Below are positions 11,715 through 21,700 of a stretch of 64,000 nt of DNA, piece by piece (position 1 is the stretch's first letter; each line of letters starts with the position of its first letter). The notes under the pieces were generated by a model, which did no database searches, was not told where the DNA came from, and was given only the letters and a program-made list of their open reading frames with translations. Source of the DNA: an uncultured Gemmata sp. GTDB lineage: Bacteria; Planctomycetota; Planctomycetia; Gemmatales; Gemmataceae. The stretch is from positions 62,001-126,000 of the forward strand of contig CALDUT010000016.1 in assembly GCA_937924775.1 (NCBI GenBank), read 5' to 3'. Made by a program: the position numbers and the translations under genes.

Positions 11715-12922
11715 AGGGCCAAGGCAACCCGGCAACCGTCTTCAAATTCCTTCAGGTCCACGTATTCCTTGACGGTGTGAATTTCGTTTTGCCCCGCTCC
11801 GAAGGTCACGGTCGGAATTCCGTGTTTGACCATCCAATTGGCATCCAGCCCTCCGTTGGTGACGCGCAAATTGGGTTCGCGCTCGATCGCCCGGACGGCA
11901 GCTTGGGCCCGCACCACCACCGGAGCATCGGGCTTGAGCCGAAACGGTAGATAATCCAGCCGCGAGGTGAACTTGACTTTGGCTGTCCGCCCTTCGTGAT
12001 CCTTCACTTTCTTGGCCGCATTGGCGAAGGCGACTTTGTAGGCCGCGGTGATTTCCCGCACGAATTTCGCATCGTGACTGCGGCTTTCCCCCTTCACATG
12101 GACAAAATCCGTCACCACGTTGGTAGCGTCGCCCGCGCTTTTTCCATCAAGCGTGCCGACATAGCCCACGTTGCTGGTCCCTTCCCGGCCGTTGTTCGTC
12201 ACTTTGCCGAACCAACCGCCCTGGTGAACTTCCGCCAACGCCAATGCCAAGACCATCGTCGCGGAGATGCCCTTCTCGGGAGCCACCCCGGCGTGAGCGG
12301 CTTTGCCGTGAATGTCGACCGTCCAGCGGTCGGCCCCAATGGCTCCAATAATCACCTCCGCCGCGCTTTTGCCATCGAAGTTGAAGCCCATGACCGGACC
12401 GCCCAGATCGGCCGGGTTGAGGTGCTTGGCTCCAAACAACCCGCTTTCTTCCCGAACCGTGAACAGCAGCGTGATCGGCGGATGCGGCAGATTCTGCTGC
12501 AATAGTTCCGCGGCCAGCGTTACCAACACAGCACAGCCACTGCGGTTATCCCCGCCCAGCGCAGTGGTTCCTTCCAGTTCGTTGACAATCCGCCGCCCGA
12601 CACGTTTCGGTTTCGCCCCCGCGCACAGCGGCACGGTGTCCATGTGCGTCATGAACAGGAGCGGTTTTGCGTTTTTGCGGCCATTGGCGGGTAATTTGAC
12701 GATCAAATTGCCAATCGGGGTGGGTTCGGGAATGCGGCTGTTGGCGTCGTCGAAACTGATCGCTTTAGCCGGCACACCCGCTTCCTTGAGAGCCGCGACG
12801 AGTTCGTCGCCAATTGCCTTTTCCTGACCGGTGATGGCCGAAACCGACAGAAAGCGCATCAGCCGGGCAATCGCGGCTTCGGTGTCCAGATGAAAGGCTG
12901 GTGGGGTCGCAGTCGCGGGCAT
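11699..12922 (-). CDS. M20-family metallopeptidase, peptidase T-like
   Basis: This 407-residue protein has the dinuclear-zinc aminopeptidase pattern: THMDTVPLC (first metal His and Asp), GGDNRSGCAVL (bridging Asp), VREESGLFG (catalytic and metal Glu), FDGK, and a late GAGQNEIHTVKEYV with the last metal His. The central dimerisation domain contains HGKAAHAGVAPEKGI, as in PepT-like enzymes. The family trims short peptides from the N-terminus in the cytoplasm. No signal peptide is seen. The ATG at 12922 is preferred to a TTG six codons upstream. A 46-bp tandem duplication overlaps its 3' end. Confidence 0.9.
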   Translation of the reverse strand: MPATATPPAFHLDTEAAIARLMRFLSVSAITGQEKAIGDELVAALKEAGVPAKAISFDDANSRIPEPTPIGNLIVKLPANGRKNAKPLLFMTHMDTVPLCAGAKPKRVGRRIVNELEGTTALGGDNRSGCAVLVTLAAELLQQNLPHPPITLLFTVREESGLFGAKHLNPADLGGPVMGFNFDGKSAAEVIIGAIGADRWTVDIHGKAAHAGVAPEKGISATMVLALALAEVHQGGWFGKVTNNGREGTSNVGYVGTLDGKSAGDATNVVTDFVHVKGESRSHDAKFVREITAAYKVAFANAAKKVKDHEGRTAKVKFTSRLDYLPFRLKPDAPVVVRAQAAVRAIEREPNLRVTNGGLDANWMVKHGIPTVTFGAGQNEIHTVKEYVDLKEFEDGCRVALALATME

Positions 12923-13041
12923 AGCGGGCCACTCACACAAGGATGACAGAAAACCAGAACTCTCAAAACAACCAGAACCATCCGTTAGAATAAGGACACT
13001 CGGGCGAAATCAGGCGATCTTTCGGCCGCACTGGTACGCCC

Positions 13042-13485
13042 TCAGCGGCTGCGGAGCAATTTCGCCATCCGCTGTTCCAGACGCTGCCAGACGGTGCCTG
13101 GGGGCCGGGCGACGGGCGGCAACGCCTCGGGAAATTGCGTCAGCTTCCCCTTCGCCGTGACTTGGGCAAAGCCGAACAGGGCTTCCATCCACGGGTCGGC
13201 CGCCTCGTTATCCCACGGGATGCCGACCAGCCCGCAGATGAGGTAGCCTGCGGTCCGGTACAGCACCGCCCCCTGAATTTCCACTACCACCCCCACCGGG
13301 ACCGGCCGCAAACACTCCATGTTCAGTACGCGGCGCAACACCAGATTGGCCTCGGGGCCGATGTGTTTCCATGCCGTGGCGTAGGCCGCTTCCAGAGCCA
13401 ACCGCAGCATCGCCCCGGCATAGAGTGTCCCGTGGTGGTTGGCGTCCGCGGGTAGCACCAACTTGTGCGTATGAGTGATGCTCAT
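13042..13485 (-). CDS. Hotdog-fold acyl-CoA thioesterase-like protein
   Basis: This 147-residue protein resembles the acyl-CoA hydrolase hotdog family: [35 protein letters not shown] holds the family's N-H-x-G-T-L pattern and central helix, followed by strands around [23 protein letters not shown]. Such enzymes hydrolyse acyl-CoA to the free acid and CoA. The true start is probably ATG 13485; the much longer track frame adds 75 residues of antisense ndk sequence. The 5' end of the gene is divergent from ndk. The ribosome binding site is weak. Confidence 0.82.
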   Translation of the reverse strand: MSITHTHKLVLPADANHHGTLYAGAMLRLALEAAYATAWKHIGPEANLVLRRVLNMECLRPVPVGVVVEIQGAVLYRTAGYLICGLVGIPWDNEAADPWMEALFGFAQVTAKGKLTQFPEALPPVARPPGTVWQRLEQRMAKLLRSR

Positions 13486-13627
13486 AAGACTATTGTGGGA
13501 AAAACACTCGGTGGGGAAATCGTACCGGTTCCCCCCCTTCCAGGACACCCAAAACAGCGTAGACGATGTCCCGGCCGATTCGCACCATGACCGGGACACC
13601 TGCAACGTCTTTCCCAAGGATCGCGCC

Positions 13628-14074
13628 ATGCAACGAACTCTCATTCTCCTGAAGCCGGATGCGGTGCAACGACGATTGGTCGGCGAGATTACCGCTCGCT
13701 TCGAACGCAAGGGGCTGCGTCTTGTCGGTCTGAAGTTGGTGCAAGTGAGCCGCGAATTGGCCGAAAAACACTACGCCGTGCATAAAGGTAAACCGTTTTA
13801 CGAGAGTTTGCTCAGCTTCCTGACCAGCGGGCCCACGGTGGCCATGGTCTGGGAAGGACGCGAAGCCGTCGCCGTTTGCCGCAACCTCATGGGCGTGACC
13901 GATGGGGCCAAAGCGCCGCCGGGAACCATTCGCGGCGATCTGGCGATCAGCGTGCAGAATAACCTCGTCCACGGGTCCGACAGCCCCGAAAATGCCGCCG
14001 CCGAAATCGCCTTGTGGTTCCACAACGACGAATTGGTGAACTTCACCGCCACCGATGCCACATGGGTGGGCTGA
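13628..14074 (+). CDS. ndk: Nucleoside diphosphate kinase
   Basis: This 148-residue enzyme transfers the terminal phosphate of ATP to other nucleoside diphosphates through a phosphohistidine. It shows [40 protein letters not shown], the substrate loop [14 protein letters not shown] and the active-site segment [13 protein letters not shown] with His115. Length and motifs are normal. The ATG at 13628 follows AAGGATCGCGCC, giving a good ribosome binding site, while the longer track start overlaps the divergent thioesterase gene. Confidence 0.97.
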   Translation: MQRTLILLKPDAVQRRLVGEITARFERKGLRLVGLKLVQVSRELAEKHYAVHKGKPFYESLLSFLTSGPTVAMVWEGREAVAVCRNLMGVTDGAKAPPGTIRGDLAISVQNNLVHGSDSPENAAAEIALWFHNDELVNFTATDATWVG

Positions 14075-14201
14075 AGCCCCGGCGGTGTGATCGTCCTATT
14101 CGCTGCCAACGGAATATTCGCCGCTTGGTCCGGGCCACGGGGGCAAAACGGGTCGCAGAAGCCGCTTCGGGTGGTCGAAAAAAAGAACGGAGGAGCAGGC
14201 G

Positions 14202-14474
14202 ATGCGCAAACTGATGGTGGCTCTGGTACTTTTCGGAGCGTGGGCGGGCGAAGGATTGGCAGCCGGAGCCCCCCGCTACCCGCTGATGCGGACCGCGGCT
14301 CTCGATAGCCGTACTGGCAGCGTCCAGACGGCTGTGACCCGCGTTCAACCGGTGGTCGGTTCGTTGCAGCGGACCAGCCGTTTCCGCAATCCCTTCACCC
14401 ACAAAGCCAGGTACGAAATGCTGACGTACAACCCGCTTTTGGGAAGTTTTCAGCCGGTCAAATTCCGGCGGTGA
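14202..14474 (+). CDS. Small secreted protein of unknown function
   Basis: This 90-residue protein begins MRKLMVALVLFGAWAGEGLAAG, a signal peptide with likely cleavage near residue 20. The mature part is basic and short (about 70 residues), ends FQPVKFRR, and has no motif I know. GGAGGAG lies seven bases before the ATG, which makes it a likely real gene. It sits alone after ndk and converges on accC. Confidence 0.7.
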   Translation: MRKLMVALVLFGAWAGEGLAAGAPRYPLMRTAALDSRTGSVQTAVTRVQPVVGSLQRTSRFRNPFTHKARYEMLTYNPLLGSFQPVKFRR

Positions 14475-14513
14475 AATTCCGGCGGTCCGGGCCTTGGTTC
14501 GCTGAAGCCGGGG

Positions 14514-15866
14514 TTACCCTTTCGGCTTCATCAACTCCCGTTCAATAAACGTGGTATCGACCGTGCCAGCGATAAAGGCCTCGTTGTTGAAGATTGTTTG
14601 GAGGATGGGAATGGTGGTGTGAATCCCCGCGACGCGGAATTCCCGCAGGCAGCGGCGCATCACCGCGAAGGCTTCTTCCCGGGTGGGTTGGTGGACGAGC
14701 AATTTAGCCACCATGCTATCGTAGTTCGACGGGACCCGATAGCCAGCACAGACGTGAGAATCGAGCCGGACCCCCGGGCCGCCGGGCGGTCTCCAGGTGT
14801 GGACCACACCAGGGCTGGGGCGGAAGTCGTTGGCCGGATCTTCCGCGTTGATTCGCACTTCAATGGCATGCCCGCGTTGGATGATATCTTTTTGCTGGTA
14901 GCGTAATTTTTCGCCAGCAGCAATACGAATTTGTTCGCGGATCAAGTCCACCCCGGTCACTAACTCCGTCACGGGGTGTTCCACTTGGATCCGGGCGTTC
15001 ACTTCGATGAAATAGAAGCGATTCTGCTGGTCGACGAGGAATTCACAGGTGCCGGCATTATAATAGCCGGCTTCTTTGGCGAGGCGGACCGCGGCCGCGC
15101 ACATTGCCTGCCGCACCGAATCGGGCAATAGCGGCGAGGGGGATTCTTCCACCAACTTCTGGTGGCGGCGTTGCAAGGAGCAGTCGCGTTCGAATAAATG
15201 GATAACGTTGCCGTATTGGTCGCCGAGCAGTTGCACTTCGACGTGGCGGGGCCGATCCAAGTATTTTTCGAGAAATACGCTGCCGTCTTTGAAGGCGGCT
15301 TCGGCCTCAGCACGGGCTTGAGCAAAGCCGGCCACCAACGAGGCTTCATCGCGCGCCACCCGCATGCCGCGGCCACCGCCGCCGGCCGACGCCTTGATCA
15401 GCACCGGGTAGCCGACCGCATGGGCGAATTTCTTCGCGTCCTCCTCACTGTGAACCAGACCATCGCTGCCGGGCACCGTTGGTACGTTCGCGGCTTTGGC
15501 AACGGTTTTGGATTTGTCCTTATTACCCAGCCGTTCCATCGCTTCGACCGGAGGGCCAATGAATTCGATGCCTGAGGCCCGGCACTGTTCGGCGAATTTG
15601 CTGTTTTCCGACAAAAACCCATAGCCCGGGTGAATGGCTTGGGCCCCGGTCACTTCCGCCGCCGCAATAATCCGGGGAATCTTCAAATAGCTTTCCGAAG
15701 AGATGGCCGGGCCAATGCAAATACTCTGATCGGCCACATCCAGCCACGGGGCCCCACGGTCGGCTTCAGAGTAAACCGCGACGGCTTCGATCCCGAGATC
15801 GTGGCAGGCACGAATGATACGGAGGGCTATTTCACCACGATTGGCGACAAGAATTCTGCTGAACAT
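14514..15866 (-). CDS. accC: Acetyl-CoA carboxylase, biotin carboxylase subunit
   Basis: This 450-residue ATP-grasp enzyme carboxylates biotin on AccB using bicarbonate and ATP, the first half-reaction of fatty acid synthesis. It begins [18 protein letters not shown] and contains the glycine-rich ATP lid [12 protein letters not shown], the segment [17 protein letters not shown], and the signature [21 protein letters not shown]. Length is standard. It follows accB by 112 bp on the same strand and is the last gene of the Xaa-Pro peptidase-accB-accC unit. All expected catalytic regions are present. Confidence 0.97.
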   Translation of the reverse strand: MFSRILVANRGEIALRIIRACHDLGIEAVAVYSEADRGAPWLDVADQSICIGPAISSESYLKIPRIIAAAEVTGAQAIHPGYGFLSENSKFAEQCRASGIEFIGPPVEAMERLGNKDKSKTVAKAANVPTVPGSDGLVHSEEDAKKFAHAVGYPVLIKASAGGGGRGMRVARDEASLVAGFAQARAEAEAAFKDGSVFLEKYLDRPRHVEVQLLGDQYGNVIHLFERDCSLQRRHQKLVEESPSPLLPDSVRQAMCAAAVRLAKEAGYYNAGTCEFLVDQQNRFYFIEVNARIQVEHPVTELVTGVDLIREQIRIAAGEKLRYQQKDIIQRGHAIEVRINAEDPANDFRPSPGVVHTWRPPGGPGVRLDSHVCAGYRVPSNYDSMVAKLLVHQPTREEAFAVMRRCLREFRVAGIHTTIPILQTIFNNEAFIAGTVDTTFIERELMKPKG

Positions 15867-15978
15867 GACTGGCGTCCTGAGTCCTTAGCCGTTCAGTAGG
15901 GGGCCCAATGGGTTGGCGGAGACGTGGTCGCTTCCGAACCGCGGCCAACCTCTCACACTCCCCGTGGCGAACAAACGG

Positions 15979-16521
15979 CTAAGCCGGATCGACCCGGAAG
16001 AGGACTTCGCCGTATTCCACCGGTTCACCACTTTTCTTGCAAATCTCCACGATGGTTCCGGTGCAATCGGCGTACACCTCGTTGTAGAGCTTCATGGCTT
16101 CAATCGTGCAGACAACCGTTTTGGGCGTGACTTTGCTACCGAGGGTGACGTAGTCGGGTTTTTTCGGGTCGGGTTTGGCGTAAAAGGTGCCAACCATGGG
16201 CGATTTGATCTCGATGAGATTTTTGGTGGTGCTACGTGGCGGTGGCGGCGGAGCGATAGCGGAGGAATTGCCGTTGGCCGGTAGCGGTGGTGTCGTGGCG
16301 GCTGGCGGAGCCGCGGGGGGCGTCAGGGCCACCGGCGACGGAACGGCGGGCGCGGCAGGATAGATCGCCGGGGCCCAGGCAGCCCCTTTGCGCAGGCGAA
16401 TGCGTTGCTCGCCTTCTTTGAGGTCGATTTCCGCAAGTTCATGCGCCGTCATCAGTTTTAGCAAATACTCGACCGTGCGGACGTCGAACGGTCGGGGCAT
16501 ATCCCGTTTGTCGTCGGCCAC
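15979..16521 (-). CDS. accB: Acetyl-CoA carboxylase, biotin carboxyl carrier protein
   Basis: This 180-residue protein carries biotin for acetyl-CoA carboxylase. The N-terminal helical region (VEYLLKLMTAHELAEIDLKEGEQRIRL) is followed by a Pro/Ala-rich linker at about 50-97 and the biotinyl domain, beginning IKSPMVGTFY. The biotin is attached to Lys144 in TIEAMKLYNEV. It lies between the Xaa-Pro peptidase and accC on the same strand, the common bacterial accB-accC arrangement. Confidence 0.97.
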   Translation of the reverse strand: MADDKRDMPRPFDVRTVEYLLKLMTAHELAEIDLKEGEQRIRLRKGAAWAPAIYPAAPAVPSPVALTPPAAPPAATTPPLPANGNSSAIAPPPPPRSTTKNLIEIKSPMVGTFYAKPDPKKPDYVTLGSKVTPKTVVCTIEAMKLYNEVYADCTGTIVEICKKSGEPVEYGEVLFRVDPA

Positions 16522-16698
16522 TACGCCACCCCCACAACGAAACGCCCGGCCCTGGCCGGCACCATGAGAAAGCTAATGTACAGGGGAACGGGGCGATTGG
16601 CAGCGGGGCGCCAAAGGCGACCGCGCTGTTTCTGATGCGAGTGGAAACACCCCATCCAGAGTGCAGCGTCAGTCGTCGTTCAACCTTGACGGTGATGG

Positions 16699-17844
16699 TC
16701 AGACGACGGAAAAGGTGCTGATTTCCCGCGGCAGCGTACTCAGTAACCGGTAACCGTCGTGCGTGACCAACACATCATCCTCGATGCGTACGCCGCCCCA
16801 ACCCGGAATGTAGATCGCCGGTTCGATGGTAATCACCATGCCCGATTCCAGAACGTCTTCCGAGTTGGCCCGAATCTTGGGCGCTTCGTGCACCTCCAAG
16901 CCGATGCCATGCCCCAAGCCATGGGTGAAGTAATCGGCCAAATTGCCTTCGGGGGCGCGGTGGATTTTGGCCGTGGCGATGGCTTTGCGGGCAGCGGCGT
17001 CGACATCTTGGGCTTTCACCCCAGGGCGAATCATGGCCAGCGCCGCGTTTTGGGCGTTGAGGACCACCTGATAAATCTCTTCGAAGTCGTAACCGACACG
17101 TTCCATCTTGTTGCGGCGGCTGGGCGCGGTTCCGAAAGGGCTGCGCAGAGTGCGGGTCAGATCCGACTTGTACAGCAGGTCGGCTCCCCAATCGACAAGG
17201 AGCTTACTGCCTTCGCTCAATTGCCGAGTGGTGGGCGGGGCATGCGGCAATGCCCCGCGGTCGCCGACCGCCACAATTGGCGGGAAGGACGAACCGCGGG
17301 CCCCAGCGCGGCGGATGTAGTTCTCGAGGGCATCGACCATGTCCTTTTCCGTGTCGGCCTCGCGGAGCGTGGCGATAAACATGCGGAAGGCCCGTTCGGC
17401 CACCCGGACCGAGTCTTCGATCTTCTGGACTTCACTGGGGTCTTTGATCACCCGCTGCGCTTCAATCACCCCGCTGAGCGGGACGAAATGGATTTTCGGA
17501 GCCAACGCCTTGAGTTGCTCCAATTCCCCCCAGGTTAAACGATTCCCCTCAACACCGACCGATTTAACCCCCGCTTTGGTCAGCACTTCCGCCGTCGCTT
17601 CGAACGTGGTGCGGTGGTGCGGACGGATCTGAGCGTCCAAATCGCCGCATTCATCCTTGATCTGCTCTTCAAAGCGACTGTCACTGATCAGCAGACCGTT
17701 TTTCACAGTGGTGAAGAAAGTGTCTTCACCCGTGAAACCAGTCAGGTAGGTGACATTCACCGGTGTGGTGACCAGAAACGCATCCACACCGTGGGTTTTG
17801 AGGGTCCGAGTCAATACGGCACGACGTTCAAGGAGGTAGTTCAT
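16699..17844 (-). CDS. Xaa-Pro aminopeptidase/dipeptidase (M24B)
   Basis: This 381-residue M24 enzyme cleaves N-terminal residues next to proline. The N-terminal creatinase-like domain (VDAFLVTTPVNVTYLTGFTGED) precedes the metallo-catalytic pita-bread fold with LVDWGADLLYKSDLTRTL (metal Asp pair), HGLGHGIGLEVHE (metal and catalytic His), EPAIYIPG and RIEDDVLVT (metal Glu residues). In many bacteria this gene precedes efp-accB-accC; here accB and accC follow directly and efp is absent. It starts with ATG at 17844, next to an AT-richer divergent control region. Confidence 0.93.
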   Translation of the reverse strand: MNYLLERRAVLTRTLKTHGVDAFLVTTPVNVTYLTGFTGEDTFFTTVKNGLLISDSRFEEQIKDECGDLDAQIRPHHRTTFEATAEVLTKAGVKSVGVEGNRLTWGELEQLKALAPKIHFVPLSGVIEAQRVIKDPSEVQKIEDSVRVAERAFRMFIATLREADTEKDMVDALENYIRRAGARGSSFPPIVAVGDRGALPHAPPTTRQLSEGSKLLVDWGADLLYKSDLTRTLRSPFGTAPSRRNKMERVGYDFEEIYQVVLNAQNAALAMIRPGVKAQDVDAAARKAIATAKIHRAPEGNLADYFTHGLGHGIGLEVHEAPKIRANSEDVLESGMVITIEPAIYIPGWGGVRIEDDVLVTHDGYRLLSTLPREISTFSVV

Positions 17845-17925
17845 ACAAGCGTTAGTGCAATTAAGGTGCGGTAATACTTGATTGATCCATCAAGCGATCA
17901 ACGCCTTTTCATAACACAGGCGTTT

Positions 17926-17958
17926 CACACAAAATTAAAGGTGTTAATATCTTGTGTG
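17926..17958. promoter_or_regulatory. Nested inverted repeat in divergent promoter region
   Basis: CACACAA at 17926-17932 and TTGTGTG at 17952-17958 are perfect complements, with a nested TTAA/TTAA pair around AGGTG inside. The surrounding 17845-18117 is clearly AT-richer than the genes. It lies about 80 bp upstream of the Xaa-Pro peptidase start and also upstream of the divergent membrane-protein gene, so it could be an operator for either. Confidence 0.4.
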
Positions 17959-18117
17959 GCATGAGAATTCAACAATCGACTGAAATATTTTAAGCGGTTT
18001 CTGTCGCGAATTTCATTGAGAGCTGAATTCGGATCAACCAAGATATAAAGCTCAAGTCCCCCTAACATACAGTGGCGGTAAGTGATTGATCCAAGCGACC
18101 GATACATGATAAATATC

Positions 18118-18651
18118 ATGAATGATCTGACCAATGAAGAACCCGCCCAGCCAGACCGCCTGTGGGTTGGCTATCATCCGCGGGCGGCGATTCCCCTGAT
18201 GGTGGCCGCGGCAACGCTTTCCATGCTGATTTCTACGGGAAAATGGTATCTCAACGATCTATCCGAACTGGCCGACGAGATCGGTTCCCTCGCCCTGTTC
18301 GCGGTGGCGTGGGGGCTGTGGCCGCTGTTGATCGCGGTCATTCTGTATCGCACAGTGACATATACGTACCGGCTGACCGATCGTGCGCTGTACTATGATT
18401 TTGGTTTTTGGTATGCTCCACAGCCACCCGTGGGGCTGCGTGACATCACCACGGTCTGCGCCGGGGGCGGCTGGCTGAGTCGCGCGTTGGGGGTGGGCTG
18501 GGTTGAGATCCGCACGGCCGATCGCGTGGTTCGCTGGCCAGGTGTGCGGCATCCGCAGCAAGTGGCCGAAGCCATTCGCGCCGCGGTCGCCGCGGCTCAA
18601 CAGGCCAGCTCTCCGTTGCAAGACACCGTTCCGGCAGCAATCAAACCCTGA
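18118..18651 (+). CDS. Bacterial PH-domain (YdbS/DUF304-like) membrane protein
   Basis: This protein of about 177 residues has two hydrophobic segments (AIPLMVAAATLSMLI and IGSLALFAVAWGLWPLLIAVILY) followed by a bPH2 domain typical of YdbS/YdbT-like proteins (YTYRLTDRALYYDFGFW, LRDITTVCAGGGWLSRALGVGWVEIRTADRVVRWPGVRHPQQVAEAI). Such proteins are membrane-bound with a cytoplasmic beta-sandwich and no known reaction. The start is uncertain: ATG 18118 is used here, ATG 18106 and GTG 18082 are in frame, and none has a clear Shine-Dalgarno sequence. Confidence 0.82.
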   Translation: MNDLTNEEPAQPDRLWVGYHPRAAIPLMVAAATLSMLISTGKWYLNDLSELADEIGSLALFAVAWGLWPLLIAVILYRTVTYTYRLTDRALYYDFGFWYAPQPPVGLRDITTVCAGGGWLSRALGVGWVEIRTADRVVRWPGVRHPQQVAEAIRAAVAAAQQASSPLQDTVPAAIKP

Positions 18652-18731
18652 AAGCGATGCGCAATGCCCGCCGGGACAGATTGCCACCACGCGACCGCGT
18701 GGCCGTCAGATATTGGCGAAACCCTATTTCC

Positions 18732-21700
18732 TTACGCGGCTTGCGATGCTTCCGCCGATTCTTCGTCCGGCCAATCCTCAAACCGCATCGGTAGCAGCCG
18801 GCTGATACCGCTTTCCTGCATGGTGACGCCCCAGAGCCGATCGGCTGCCGCCATCGTTCGCTTCTTGTGCGTAACCACGATGAATTGACTGCGATCGAGG
18901 AACTCCCGCAACACGCCAGCCAGCCGCTGGGTGTTGGCTTCATCGAGTGCCGCATCGACTTCGTCGAGAATACAAAACGGCGACGGCTTGTTGCGAAAGA
19001 TCGCCAACAGCAGGGCTACCGCCGTGAGGGTTTTTTCCCCGCCCGACAATAACGATAGCGACCGCAGTTCTTTCCCCGGTGGCCGGGCCGTGATTTCGAT
19101 ACCGCATTCGAGAACGTCGTTTGCGTCTTCCAGCAGAATGTCGGCTTGGCCCCCGCCGAAGAGCTTGCGGAACAATTCCTGAAAGTAACCACGAATGGCC
19201 GTGAGCGTTTCGAGGAACAATTTCCGGCTATCAGCGTTGATGGTGTCGATGACGTGTTGCAGCGATTGCCGCGCGGCGTTGAGGTCGTCGTGTTGCGCTT
19301 GCAGGGCCGTGAATTCGCCTTCGACACGGGTCAATTCGTCGAGAGCTTCCATGTTCACGCTGCCCAAGCGTGTCAGTTTGCGCTTCAATTCGTCGATTTC
19401 CTCGAACGGATGGGTGGGGATGGGTTCACCGACTACCGCGGGGGGCGGGTCGGTGGTGGCCAAGTCGCTCAGCTCGATCGAATAGTCGTCGCGGATGCGG
19501 GCAGCGAGCGCTTCGCGGCGAGCGACCAGATCATGAACGGCCAGTTCGCGGCTGTGGGCGGCGGTTTGTTTGTCGTGCCAGCCGTGTCGCAGCTCCTGTA
19601 GCCGGTCGCGGATGTGTTCGCGCTGGTGCCGATCGCGGGTGGTTTGTTGGACGATTTCGGCAATGGTTTGCTCGCGGTTCTCTTTGTCGCGGTAGGCTTC
19701 CGCCTGCGTGGCGCTGGCCCGGAGGGCCGCCAGGATGTGATGGTCCCGCCGATCGCGGAGTTCCGCGGCCACCGCCGACAGATTCACGGCTTCAATCTTG
19801 CGCTTGCGTAAGTCGGCATCGATCTGGGCAACCCGCTCGCGGGCTCGGTCGCGATCGGTGATGGCCCGGCTGAGGGCCACCTGGGCGGCGGTGTGTTCGG
19901 CCTGGCGTTGTTCACGCTGAGCCACCGACTCGGCGAGAAGTTGCTTCAATTCAGCCAGGCGGGCGGTCAGGGCCGCGGCCGCGGCCTCGGCCTTCTCAGC
20001 AGCCATCCGCGCGGTGACCCAAGCGGCTTCCCCGTCTTGAACTTGCCGTTCCAGCAGGCGGATTTCTTGCTCGAGCAGGTCAATTTCGCCATCCAACGAT
20101 TCGACCGCTTGCCGTTGCCGGGCGATTCGCTGCAAAAGGTCGCCGGCCTCGTCGGAGAGTAGCGCGATTTCGGCATGGACCGCCGCGATCACGCCATCGG
20201 CGGTATCGGCTTGGCGGCGTAATTCGGCGACTTCGACTTCCGCGTGGCTTACGGCTTCCGAGGTGAGGCGGTGCAGTTCCCGCAGTTCCCGCAGCTCACT
20301 TTTGCGGGAAACCAGCCCCGTTTCGCTTTTGAAGGGCCCCACGGTGAGCGTGCCATCGGGTTCGAGCAATTCGCCACCGCGGGTCACAATCCGGCAGTGC
20401 GGATAACGGGCCGCCCAGTACCGGGCTTCAACGAGCGTTTCAGCCAAGAGAACGTGACCGAGCAGTTGCCGCGGCAGCCCTGCGGCCTCGGGATGTTCAC
20501 AAGTGACGAAAACGTGCAGTGCCTGTCCAGATTCTGGATAGGCGTGCCTCTCGTCGGCGGGCCGAAGTGGGATGAAGCCGACGCGACCGTTGATATCCCC
20601 CATCGCGCTAGCCACAGCATCGACCAGTTCCGGCGAACGGACGACGAACCGCTGCGCGGTTTCGCCCAAGGCCAATTCCACCAGCGGGGCGAGTTCGCGT
20701 GGCACCGTGAGCAAATCTGCGACCAGACCGAGGATGGCGGAATGCCCTTGCTGCGCTTCCTGGTGAAGGCGGCGGAGAACCGCGGCGACACCGGCCCCGA
20801 GACCGTCGAGCGAGCGTTCGAGGTCTTCGAGAATGTCGAGACGTCCGCGGAGGTCACTTTGCCGTAAGCGGAGTTGCTCCAAGCGGGCTTGGGCGGTGTG
20901 CAGGCGGTCGGCCAGTGTTTCGCGTTGCGTTTGCAGTTGCTGGGCTTGTTCGCGGGCAGCTGCCAAGCGGGCTTGGACGTTCGCATCGGCTTGCGAGAGA
21001 GCCGCGAGAGCATCGGCCAAAGCGGCCCGGTTAGCGACCCGTTGTTCGCGGAGGTGCCGCTTATGGGTGTATTCCTGTTGCAACCGTTGCACCTGGGCCA
21101 GGGTGGCGTTGGCTTCAGCCCGGCTGGAGCCGGCTTGCCGGACCAATTCGAACTGCTGGGCGGCTCCGTCGGTGTGTTCGCGGTCGAGTTCGGCCAATTG
21201 GGTGATGATGGCGTTCAAGGCGGTGGTAGCCGCATCGGCCTGTTGCTGTTGCGCGGCCAGCGTGGCTTCGGCGGCGTTGGCCGCGGTGGCGGCGCGAGCG
21301 GCTTCGGCTTCCAGCGCTTGAATCCGATAGCCCAAGTCTACCTGCTGTTGACCCACTTTCAGCAATTCAGCATCGAGGGCCGCGGCTTGAGCCCGTTCAT
21401 GCTTGAAGGTGGCTTCGAACGCCGCGATGTGCTGCCGGGCCAGGGCCAATTGCGATTCATGATGGCGCAGCGTTTCTTCTCCGCGGCTGACCGCCCAATC
21501 GAGTTCCTTGGCCTGCCGTTCCAGCTGTTCGGTCTCTGCGCTGGCTTCGGCCACGTCCGCTTTCAAGGCAGCGAGGGCCTGTTGTTCCCGCTCGAGAGTC
21601 GCCGTCAACTCGCGGTATTCCCGCACACTCAAGCCGACACGCAATTCCCGCAGCCGTTCGGAGTATTCCTTGTATTTTTGGGCTTTGGCGGCTTGCATCC

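Noticed and set aside
17925-18134. 69-residue minus-strand ORF in the divergent AT-rich spacer
   Set aside because: No ribosome site, no recognised family, and it covers the likely control region.
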